A stretch of 57,356 nucleotides of DNA from NCBI GenBank assembly GCA_964621605.1, contig CAZUMJ010000020.1:1-57356 (forward strand), in the 5' to 3' direction. The position numbers were made by a program, and so were the translations under genes. The DNA comes from CAZUMJ01 sp964621605 (GTDB lineage Bacteria > Actinomycetota > Acidimicrobiia > Acidimicrobiales > Iamiaceae). Below the pieces are notes generated by a model that was not told the origin of the DNA, ran no database searches, and saw only the letters and a program-made list of their open reading frames with translations. This document shows, piece by piece, positions 50,654-57,356 of the stretch; the first letter of the stretch is position 1; every line of letters begins with the position of its first letter.

Positions 50654-51583
50654 GTGACAGAGCATCGCCCTACCAACCCGATCGAAGCTCGTGCCGCGCA
50701 CCGCCTGCTGTCACGTCGCACTGTGCTCGCCGGTGGGCTCAGCCTCGTCACGCTGGCGGCGTGCGGCTCCTCCGGGTCGAGCACCTCCTCCCCCGGCACT
50801 GCGGGCACGTCGGACGCGGGCGCATCCCTGCTCGGGTTCTTCGACCAGAACGGTGAGCTCACAGTCGGGCGCCCACAACGCGCCGTCGTGGGCCTCGGCG
50901 ACGCGTCGGGTGCACTGCTCGACAAGACACCGGCGACGCTCACGTTCGAGCTCCAACTTCCTGACGGCAAGACCCAGAAGCTCACCGTCGAGCGTCACAA
51001 CACCGGACTTCCGCGTGCCTACTACCCCGTGACGTTCACCCCCGAGGCGGCCGGCACGTACACGCTGTCGACGCGCTACGCAGCCCAAGACCTCCGCACC
51101 ACGTTCACCGTCGCCGACACGAGCCCGATCCCGGCCCCGGGCGCGGCGATGCCAAAGCTGCACACGCCGACCATGGCCGACCCCCTGGGGATGGACCCGA
51201 TCTGCACGAACGACCCCGTGTGCCCGCTGCACGACATCAGTCTCGACGCAGCGCTCACGCAGCAGCGCCCGGTCGCCTACCTCATCTCGACACCGAAGTT
51301 CTGCCAGGTGGCGATCTGCGGCCCGGTCCTGGATGTGTTGCTCGGCATGCGCGACGCGTATCGCGACCGCATCACCTTCATCCACCAGGAGGTCTACGAG
51401 AACGGGGTCGATGCCGCGGAGCACGGCAACGCAGCGAAGCTCGCACCACCGCTCGTCGCCCTCGGCCTGACGTTCGAGCCGTTGGTCTTCCTCATCGGGG
51501 CAGACGGCGTCATCAAAGAGCGTCTCGACCACATCTACGACGAGACGGAACTGCGGCGGGGCCTCGACGCGCTGCTGCGGTGA
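50654..51583 (+). CDS. Lipoprotein with C-terminal thioredoxin-like domain
   Basis: A 309-residue exported protein. A twin-arginine-like start (LLSRRTVLAGG) leads to a hydrophobic helix and the lipobox TLAAC (cysteine near residue 35), followed by a Gly/Ser linker. The middle is an Ig-like beta region (LTFELQLPDGKTQKLTVERHNTG). The C-terminal domain looks thioredoxin-like: YLISTPKFCQVAICGPVLDVL with a Cys-x4-Cys spacing instead of CxxC, and FEPLVFLIGADG in the cis-Pro position. A redox role on the outer face of the membrane is inferred. It is divergent from ridA. Confidence 0.8.
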   Translation: MTEHRPTNPIEARAAHRLLSRRTVLAGGLSLVTLAACGSSGSSTSSPGTAGTSDAGASLLGFFDQNGELTVGRPQRAVVGLGDASGALLDKTPATLTFELQLPDGKTQKLTVERHNTGLPRAYYPVTFTPEAAGTYTLSTRYAAQDLRTTFTVADTSPIPAPGAAMPKLHTPTMADPLGMDPICTNDPVCPLHDISLDAALTQQRPVAYLISTPKFCQVAICGPVLDVLLGMRDAYRDRITFIHQEVYENGVDAAEHGNAAKLAPPLVALGLTFEPLVFLIGADGVIKERLDHIYDETELRRGLDALLR

Positions 51584-51709
51584 CGGAGCACGGCACCGCA
51601 GCTGGGGCAGGTCACCGTCTTGGTTGGGGCCGCTGCGCTCGTCGGCCGCCGTGCAGCCCGCGGGGGCTGCACCGTCAGACCCCGTCAGGGCTTCGGACCG
51701 AAAACGTGA

Positions 51710-51745
51710 CCGGCCGGCCACCCCGAAGGGCAGCCGGCCGGCCGG
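51710..51745. terminator. Bidirectional hairpin terminator
   Basis: Arms CCGGCCGGC (51710-51718) and GCCGGCCGG (51733-51741, extended to 51745) enclose a 14-base loop. It lies between the converging lipoprotein and secreted-protein genes. Confidence 0.75.
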
Positions 51746-51763
51746 AACCGAGGATGTCGGTGA

Positions 51764-52393
51764 TCAGGCGGGGGCGAAGGTCGCCGAGAAGCTGTTGCCA
51801 CCGCCGGGGATGATGAGGTTGAGGATCGGGGTCACCCAACCGCAACCGGTGAACTTCGGAATGGTGTAGGTGGCGGCGAAGGTGGACGGGCCAGTGAGGC
51901 TCACCGGGCCGGTCATCGAGACCGTGACCGGGCTGGACCCACGGCAGGAGTTGCCAACCACGTTCCACCACGGCAGCAGCGATGCACTGGCACGGGTGAT
52001 GTGGAAGGTGAACGACGACGTCACCGTGGCGGTCGGGTGAGCCAGGTCGCTCAGATCGACGTGCCCCGACACAGGCTGTGCCTGCGTGATCGCGAACGTC
52101 GCCGAAGCGATCGGCAGACCGAAGAGCTTGATGGTCTGCACCGCGGGCGGCAGGGAGAGGTTGCCCGTGAGCGCACCGGTGGCGAGGTTGACCTGGCCGT
52201 CGAACGTACCGGGGGGCACGACCACGTCCATGTTGAGTGACTTGAGGTGGGTGCTGGCGTTCACGGTCCAGTGGATCGGCAGGACCGGGTCGGCTGCGGT
52301 AGCGGCTGGCGCGGCGAGCGCGAAGCCGCTTCCCACCAGGGAGAGCAACAGGGCGACAGCGGCAAGGCGGGCCTGCCGGAGACGGGTGGACAT
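51764..52393 (-). CDS. Secreted beta-rich protein, unknown function
   Basis: A 209-residue protein with a Sec-type signal (RLRQARLAAVALLLSLVGSG, cleavage after the Ala-rich APAATAA near residue 33). The mature part is beta-rich and low in charge, with alternating hydrophobics (LNMDVVVPPGTFDGQVNLATG, FTFHITRASASLLPWW) and two cysteines (NSCRGSS, FTGCGWV) that could form a disulfide. I recognise no family; actinobacterial genomes carry many such secreted proteins. ATG 52393 has GGAGG about 7 bases upstream. Confidence 0.72.
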   Translation of the reverse strand: MSTRLRQARLAAVALLLSLVGSGFALAAPAATAADPVLPIHWTVNASTHLKSLNMDVVVPPGTFDGQVNLATGALTGNLSLPPAVQTIKLFGLPIASATFAITQAQPVSGHVDLSDLAHPTATVTSSFTFHITRASASLLPWWNVVGNSCRGSSPVTVSMTGPVSLTGPSTFAATYTIPKFTGCGWVTPILNLIIPGGGNSFSATFAPA

Positions 52394-52592
52394 GGGATCG
52401 GCCTCCAGGGGAGCTGTGCGTCGCCGCCGGGATCGGGCCCTGGGAGGTGGCGACTATCTCGGAACCGTGCGACGAACGTCACGCGGCTCACGCAGCGTAG
52501 ACCAGCACTACGAAGATTGCTCGGCGCGTTCCGTATTGCCCATGCACGTACCGAACGAAACCCTCAGACGGCACCGACCCCAGACGCGCAGA

Positions 52593-52631
52593 TGCCACGG
52601 ACTCGAAGCCCAGGCCCCGACATCCGTGGCA
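52593..52631. other. Long-armed hairpin in a non-coding gap
   Basis: TGCCACGGA and TCCGTGGCA form a perfect 9-bp stem around a 21-base loop. It lies between the secreted-protein gene start and the erpA end; another stem, CGACGGGG with CCCCGCCG, lies at about 52640-52658 and could be the erpA terminator. The gap 52394-52674 shows no gene. Confidence 0.45.
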
Positions 52632-52674
52632 TTGCAGACCGACGGGGCAACCCCGCCGTTCGGACGTTGACGAG

Positions 52675-52995
52675 TCAGCTGAAGGAGTTGCCGCACCCGC
52701 AGCTGCGCTGCGCATTGGGGTTGTCGATCGCGAACCCGGCGCCCTGCAGGCCGTCCTTGTAGTCGAGCGTGGCGCCCTCGAGCAGCTCCGCGCTCGACGC
52801 GTCGACGACCACTCGCACACCCTGGTACTCGGCGGTGAGATCGTCACCGGCCACGTCGGTGTCGAAGAACATCTCGTAGCTGAAGCCCGAACAGCCACCG
52901 GGCCGCACCGCCACACGCAGTGCCAACTCGTCGTTGCCTTCGGCGGTGATGAGCTCGCGTACCTTGCTGCTCGCGTTGTCGGTGAGCACGATCAC
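52675..52995 (-). CDS. erpA: Iron-sulfur cluster insertion protein (ErpA/IscA-type)
   Basis: A 106-residue A-type carrier that transfers Fe-S clusters to target enzymes. The three conserved cysteines are Cys35 (RPGGCSGFSY), Cys99 and Cys101 (SCGCGNSF). GTG 52995 has GGAGGA 7 bases upstream. It is divergent from the Mrp-type ATPase, which also acts in Fe-S assembly. ErpA versus IscA/HesB cannot be split firmly; actinobacteria usually have one such protein, so I use erpA. Confidence 0.92.
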   Translation of the reverse strand: MIVLTDNASSKVRELITAEGNDELALRVAVRPGGCSGFSYEMFFDTDVAGDDLTAEYQGVRVVVDASSAELLEGATLDYKDGLQGAGFAIDNPNAQRSCGCGNSFS

Positions 52996-53088
52996 GGATC
53001 GTTCCTCCTGGCCAGGTGACGGACCCAGCCATGGTATCGGCCGCGCCCCGGACATGGCACGCCGAGGCGCATCCGGCTGCCACGTCGG

Positions 53089-53094
53089 TACCAT
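53089..53094 (+). promoter_or_regulatory. Leaderless-type -10 element of the Mrp gene
   Basis: TACCAT is followed by 7 bases and the GTG at 53102, with no Shine-Dalgarno sequence. Confidence 0.55.
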
Positions 53095-53101
53095 CCAACG
53101 C

Positions 53102-54301
53102 GTGACCACCAGCCCTCCGACCCCCGATGACATCCGAAGCTGGCTCCGTGGCGTCATCGACCCCGAGTTGGGTTCGGACATCGTCGACCTCGGGATGGTC
53201 CGAGACATCGCCGTCGACGCGATCGGTGCGGTCACGGTCACCGTGGCGCTGACGACGGCCGGCTGCCCGCTGCGCGGCCAGATCCAGCGTGACGTCCGCA
53301 CTCGCATCGCGTCGGTCGAAGGCGTGAGCGACGTGCGCATCGAGTGGGGCGAGATGACCCCGGACGAGAAGACCACCGCCATGGAGCGGGCACGCTTCAA
53401 CATGTCGCAGCGCGTCGAGGACACCGCCGTCGCGACGACCACGAAGGTCGTACTCGTCGCGTCCGGCAAGGGCGGCGTCGGCAAGTCCTCGGTGACGGTG
53501 AACCTGGCCGCCGCGTTGGCTGCCCGCGGTCTGCGCGTCGGCATCCTCGACGCCGACATCTGGGGCTTCTCGGTGCCGCGCATGATCGGGGTCGCCGGCC
53601 GACTCGAAGGCACCGAGCACGACGGACGAAAGGTGATGGCCCCAAACGTGCGCCACGTCGGCGACGGTGAGGTGCGCGTCGTGTCGATGGGGTTCCTCGT
53701 CGAAGACGAATCCTCAGCGCTCATGTGGCGCGGGCTCATGCTGCAGCGGGGGGTGCAGCACTTCCTGCAGGATGTCGCTTGGGGAGACGACCTCGACTAC
53801 CTGCTCGTCGACATGCCACCCGGTACCGGCGACGTCCAGATGGGCATCGCCAAGCTCATCCCACGCGCCGAGGTGATCGTGGTGACCACCCCCGCGGTCG
53901 CAGCGCAGAAGGTCGCCGCCCGCATGGTCAGCATGGCTCGCAAGAACTTCCTTCGCGTGGTCGGCGTCGTCGAGAACATGAGCAGCTTCGTCTGCGAACA
54001 CGGCACGGCCTACGAGTTGTTCGGCTCTGGCGGCGGCGCAGAGCTCGCGCAGGACGCAGGCGTACCGCTCCTGGCGCAGATCCCGCTCACCCCCGAGGTC
54101 GTGGCGGGCGGGGACGTCGGCGAACCCGCGGCGCTCGGCGTCGGACCTGCCGCCGATGCGTTCCGGGCCCTAGCTGAACGCCTGCACACCGAGACCGTCC
54201 CCCCCGTCGAGATGACATCGTGCAGCGCTCGCGCCGCGTTCGGAAACGTGAAGTTCGTGCGCATCGGAGCCAGCGCGTCGCCGGATCAGTCCGAGCGGTA
54301 G
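53102..54301 (+). CDS. mrp: Mrp/NBP35-family Fe-S carrier ATPase
   Basis: A 399-residue P-loop protein that carries or transfers Fe-S clusters. It has an N-terminal MIP18/DUF59 domain (DIRSWLRGVIDPELGSDIVDLGMV), then the deviant Walker A SGKGGVGKSS at residues 121-130, and DYLLVDMPPGTGD. The usual CxxC that holds the bridging cluster (CPHC in many homologues) is reduced to a single Cys in SSFVCEHGTAYELFGSGGG. Some actinobacterial Mrp proteins lack it too. The GTG follows a TACCAT -10 element. Its 3' end overlaps the ABC permease gene on the other strand by 16 bases. Confidence 0.93.
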   Translation: MTTSPPTPDDIRSWLRGVIDPELGSDIVDLGMVRDIAVDAIGAVTVTVALTTAGCPLRGQIQRDVRTRIASVEGVSDVRIEWGEMTPDEKTTAMERARFNMSQRVEDTAVATTTKVVLVASGKGGVGKSSVTVNLAAALAARGLRVGILDADIWGFSVPRMIGVAGRLEGTEHDGRKVMAPNVRHVGDGEVRVVSMGFLVEDESSALMWRGLMLQRGVQHFLQDVAWGDDLDYLLVDMPPGTGDVQMGIAKLIPRAEVIVVTTPAVAAQKVAARMVSMARKNFLRVVGVVENMSSFVCEHGTAYELFGSGGGAELAQDAGVPLLAQIPLTPEVVAGGDVGEPAALGVGPAADAFRALAERLHTETVPPVEMTSCSARAAFGNVKFVRIGASASPDQSER

Positions 54302-57180
54302 AGGGCGCGCGCGGGTTGCACCCGGGCGGCCTGGCTTGCAGGGACCACGACCGCTGCCAGCGATGCCAGCAGAGGAAGCAACGCCAGCACGCCCAGCACC
54401 CCCCACGGCACCGAGTACGGCAACGGATCGCCGCCGAGCGCGGCGGAGCGGGTGAGCATCTGGTACGAGAGCAACAAGCCGAGGGCGAGCCCCATCACCG
54501 ACCCCTGCAACGCCACGAACGCCACCTCGACTCGAAACGCCCGGCGCACGATCTCGCGCGAGAACCCCATCGCTCGCAACATGCCGATCTGCCGACGGCG
54601 TTCCCGCACCGCCCGGACCATCACCACGCCCACCCCGGCGGCGCCTATGAACAGCCCGAGCAGCAGGTAGCCCTCCATGAGGTGGAAGAAGCCGAGCTGC
54701 ACCGAGACCGCCTGCTGAGCGACCGCGCGAAAGGTCCGGGCTTGCACACCGAACGGGGCCAGGTCCCGCTCGAGCACTCGGGCAACGCGTGAGGAATCTG
54801 CCCCGGGTCGGACCTGCACATACGCCCGGCTCGGGACCGCAGTGCCATCCGAGATCGCATCGAGATCGGACGTCGACAGGTACGCACCTGCACCCGCCGT
54901 GTCGTTCGCGAGGATGCCCACCACCTGCAACTGTCGAGGCGCGTGCCCGCCGGTTGCGGCCGCCGTCACCCGATCGCCCACACGCACCTGCGCCGACTGC
55001 GGCTGACCCTGTGCGCTCGTGGCGAGGAACTGCGCGTCGACCACGACCAGGTCGTCATCGGCGAGGAGCGCCTCGAACACCGCTCGGTCGCTTGCGAAGC
55101 GGGGGGAACGAGCCGACAGCGCGGGGACACCCCCCTTCAGGAGCGATGCATCGAACCCGGTGACCGGCCAGCGCGTCGGTGTCTCGGCGAAAGGTGCCGT
55201 GAACGTCGGGGTGCCACGCCACAGCGACACCACGCGCGCAACCCCCGCGACCTTGGTCAGCCGCTCCGCCGCCACCGGATTGGCGGGGTTCATGTCGACC
55301 ACGACCTGCGTGCCGGCCCGCTGTTGATCTGCGAACGTGCCGACCTGCGCCCCGAAGATCTTCCCGTAGATCGCGAGGAAGCTGAGGGTGAACACCACCA
55401 ACGCGTAAGTGGCCAACAGCATGGCCGTCCTCGCCGGCCGCGCGAGCGGATACGCCAGGCCAAGGCGAGCGGCCAGGCCACGGCCGGCTCGAGAGAGACG
55501 TTCGACGACCGCCACCCAGAGGTGATCGGCGGATGTGGCCGCCACCACCGCGGCGATGACGAGCACGATGCCTTGCACGACGAATACCGGGATCGGCACC
55601 GACTCACCCGCCGCGGGAACGAACGCGTACACCCCGGCGCAGCACACGAGCACGCCCGATGCGGCTGCACCTCGCACGAGCCGTGGGCTGAAGCGGGGCA
55701 ATGCGAGCACCGCCAGCCCGACCAACGCGAGCGGTGGGCCGAGCAAGGTGCCGAGCGGGTCCGAGACGTGCACGCCCCACACGGCGCACACCGTCCCCCC
55801 GACAAGGGAGCCGACCCCAAGACCGACGGTGTGGGGTCGATGCCGTCGATGGGGCAACGCCGGAAGGTCGCGCAAGGCACGCACGACGGTGAGGTGCGCG
55901 ATGCGCAGGCTCGTCACCCACACCGTGGCGACCGCCACCCCGAAGCCGACGACCGCGCCGATCGAGGCAACACCGGCCGGCGCGACGAACCGCAGATGAA
56001 AATCGGCAACGTCGCCGAGGATGTGGCGGGTGGCGAACACCAACAACCAGCCGAGCCCGGTTCCCAACAGCCCGCCGACGAACGCGGCGCCTGCGGCATA
56101 GAGCGTCCCCTCCATTGCGAACAGGCGCGCAACCTGACCTCGACGGAGCCCGAGCACCCGGGCCAAACCGAGCTCGCGTCGCCGTTCCTCCGCCAGCATC
56201 ACCACGAGGTTCACGACGAGAAGCGCGCCGGCGAGCACGCTGAAGCTGCCGACCCCGACGAAGAGCTGGCCCATCGCTCGCCCTTCGGCAGCAGCCTCGT
56301 CGAGGAGATCCTGCTTCACGCTGCGGACCTCAACCCCCGGCATGCCCCCAACCCGATGCCTCAACTTGGCAACCACGGATGCGGTGTGCGACGCCCCGGT
56401 AAAGGTGCCTCCACGATTCGACACAAGCACCACTCCGGCGGGCGCCAACCCGGTGGCCGAGGGCTGCGCCGCGCGCATCGCTTCGAGCGTGCCCGGGGCC
56501 ACGAGCGCATCTGCAAAGCCCGCCAAGCCCACCTGGGGAAGCACCGCCTCGACCCGCATCGACCGTGCCGAGCCGTACGCGCGGACCACGACCGTCGCAC
56601 CGCGCTCGACGCCAAGATCGCTGGCAGCATCCTGATTCAGCACCACGGCGTCTCGGTGCGGGTTCGCCCGAAGCGAGCCGAGCCCCGTCGCGCCAAGATC
56701 GTCGCCGAACGCACGGGCATCTACGACGTCCATCTCCGCCACCGTCGCCACCGGGCGCACCTGGCGTGGTGCGTTCCGACCCGACGATGCGCGTTCGGCC
56801 GATGCCAGGGTTGCGGTACCGGTCACCACCGGCAACACCCCGTCGACCGCGTCGGGCAGTCGTGGCCGGGTGACCGCGCGCAGCACGTCGTCGAGCCGGC
56901 CGACGTCTCGTACCTCAAGCTGCTCATCGATCGGGCCGAGCGTCCGTCGCGCGCCGTCGCGCAGCGACGCGTGGAAGGTTGCACCCACGAGGAGCGACGC
57001 CACGATCGCGGCCGTGCCAAGCGACGACCCGAGGATGACGAGGAGCGCCTCGCGACCACGGCGCCGCACGTTGCGTGCGGCCAGCCGTCGCAACGCCGGG
57101 CGGGCCACGACGTCATGGAGGGTGACCGCCAAGCCGGCTGCCAGGACGAGCGCCGCCAACGCACCGCCCCAGGTGATCAC
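54286..57180 (-). CDS. FtsX-like ABC transporter permease (large, two-unit)
   Basis: A 964-residue membrane protein of the FtsX/MacB permease superfamily. Membrane segments cluster near the start, around residues 300-430 and 490-600, and in the final 140 residues; two large extracytoplasmic loops lie between. FtsX-type signatures are FSVLAGALLVVNLVVMLAEERRRELGLARVLGLRRGQV and VMVRAVRERRRQIGMLRAMGFSREIVRRAF. The gene is coupled to the upstream ATPase by a GTGA overlap. Such pairs export lipids, peptides or drugs, or act in signalling; which applies here is unknown. Confidence 0.88.
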   Translation of the reverse strand: MITWGGALAALVLAAGLAVTLHDVVARPALRRLAARNVRRRGREALLVILGSSLGTAAIVASLLVGATFHASLRDGARRTLGPIDEQLEVRDVGRLDDVLRAVTRPRLPDAVDGVLPVVTGTATLASAERASSGRNAPRQVRPVATVAEMDVVDARAFGDDLGATGLGSLRANPHRDAVVLNQDAASDLGVERGATVVVRAYGSARSMRVEAVLPQVGLAGFADALVAPGTLEAMRAAQPSATGLAPAGVVLVSNRGGTFTGASHTASVVAKLRHRVGGMPGVEVRSVKQDLLDEAAAEGRAMGQLFVGVGSFSVLAGALLVVNLVVMLAEERRRELGLARVLGLRRGQVARLFAMEGTLYAAGAAFVGGLLGTGLGWLLVFATRHILGDVADFHLRFVAPAGVASIGAVVGFGVAVATVWVTSLRIAHLTVVRALRDLPALPHRRHRPHTVGLGVGSLVGGTVCAVWGVHVSDPLGTLLGPPLALVGLAVLALPRFSPRLVRGAAASGVLVCCAGVYAFVPAAGESVPIPVFVVQGIVLVIAAVVAATSADHLWVAVVERLSRAGRGLAARLGLAYPLARPARTAMLLATYALVVFTLSFLAIYGKIFGAQVGTFADQQRAGTQVVVDMNPANPVAAERLTKVAGVARVVSLWRGTPTFTAPFAETPTRWPVTGFDASLLKGGVPALSARSPRFASDRAVFEALLADDDLVVVDAQFLATSAQGQPQSAQVRVGDRVTAAATGGHAPRQLQVVGILANDTAGAGAYLSTSDLDAISDGTAVPSRAYVQVRPGADSSRVARVLERDLAPFGVQARTFRAVAQQAVSVQLGFFHLMEGYLLLGLFIGAAGVGVVMVRAVRERRRQIGMLRAMGFSREIVRRAFRVEVAFVALQGSVMGLALGLLLSYQMLTRSAALGGDPLPYSVPWGVLGVLALLPLLASLAAVVVPASQAARVQPARALYRSD

Positions 57181-57356
57181 CGCACCTCGCCGAGCGGCTC
57201 CGTGGGGGCACCACCGGGCGGACCGTCGTACGCGATGCGCCCGTCGTGCACGTGCACGAGCCGCGGTCCCGACATGCCGATGGCGTGGTCGTGGGTGACG
57301 AGCACCATCGCCTGCCCCGCCGCGTTCACCTCTCGTAGCAGTGCGAGCACCGCGGC
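57177..57356 (-). CDS. ABC transporter ATPase, LolD/MacB-type (N-terminal part beyond window)
   Basis: The last 59 codons of an ABC ATPase. The H-loop region QAMVLVTHDHAIGMSGPRLVHVHDGRI fits the LolD/MacB/FtsE type, which pairs with FtsX-like permeases. Its TGA overlaps the GTG of the permease in a GTGA junction, so the two form one transporter unit. The catalytic core lies outside the window. Confidence 0.85.
   Translation of the reverse strand, partial: AAVLALLREVNAAGQAMVLVTHDHAIGMSGPRLVHVHDGRIAYDGPPGGAPTEPLGEVR

Overview
This is a GC-rich, densely coded chromosomal window that reads as a free-living actinobacterium. The supporting genes are a GlnR-type OmpR regulator beside two glutamine synthetases, an Eis-like acetyltransferase, DUF2505 and DUF3293 proteins, a K+-independent membrane pyrophosphatase, a mycobacterial-style DrrAB/PapA-like operon, frequent GTG starts and many leaderless-type promoters. 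A deep-branching group such as Acidimicrobiia is my inference, not something the sequence proves. I saw no rRNA, tRNA, phage, transposase or CRISPR array.

Layout. 1-5.7 kb: housekeeping and membrane genes (H+-PPase, cut at the left edge; DedA; SCP2-like; Fpg/Nei glycosylase) and a solitary AAA/DUF4143 ATPase. 5.7-16.6 kb: a candidate catabolic island with an acyl-CoA ligase, two carotenoid-oxygenase-family enzymes flanking a TetR regulator, and a branched-chain-type ABC importer (LivF, LivG, fused LivHM, LivK). Three near-identical 13-bp palindromes, at the promoters of oxygenase 1, oxygenase 2 and livK, suggest that one TetR protein controls uptake and oxidative cleavage together. 16.8-19.4 kb: two small membrane genes, malate dehydrogenase and a DUF3293 gene. 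19.4-27.4 kb: a six-gene, translationally coupled operon (two tandem condensation-domain acyltransferases, a DUF2505 lipid-binding-type protein, a DrrA-like ATPase, a DrrB-like permease, a third condensation-fold protein) with a divergent methyltransferase. It resembles the acylation and export half of mycobacterial complex-lipid loci, but without any polyketide synthase.

27.4-38 kb: aldehyde dehydrogenase, D-aminoacylase-family amidohydrolase, Eis-like protein, isocitrate dehydrogenase, folD-metF, a secreted CAP/DUF4214 protein and a DMT-type transporter. 38-46 kb: a primary-type sigma factor, an EamA exporter, an Rpf-like secreted transglycosylase, NAD synthetase, a secreted Pro/Thr-tailed protein and a DUF4388 coiled-coil protein. 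46-50 kb: a nitrogen cluster of divergent GlnII and GlnA2-type synthetases with a GlnR-like regulator, and an evenly spaced four-half-site GlnR-type array between the synthetases. 50-57 kb: cold-shock protein, RidA, a thioredoxin-fold lipoprotein, a secreted protein, ErpA/IscA and Mrp (Fe-S assembly), and an FtsX-type ABC permease with its ATPase cut at the right edge.

Recurring signals include an 85-bp palindromic element present twice (about 92% identical) and a TANNNT motif 6-8 bp ahead of an ATG/GTG start at ten or more genes. The permease LivHM has no ATG, GTG or TTG start that would keep its first membrane helix; an ATC behind a good ribosome-binding site is the best candidate.
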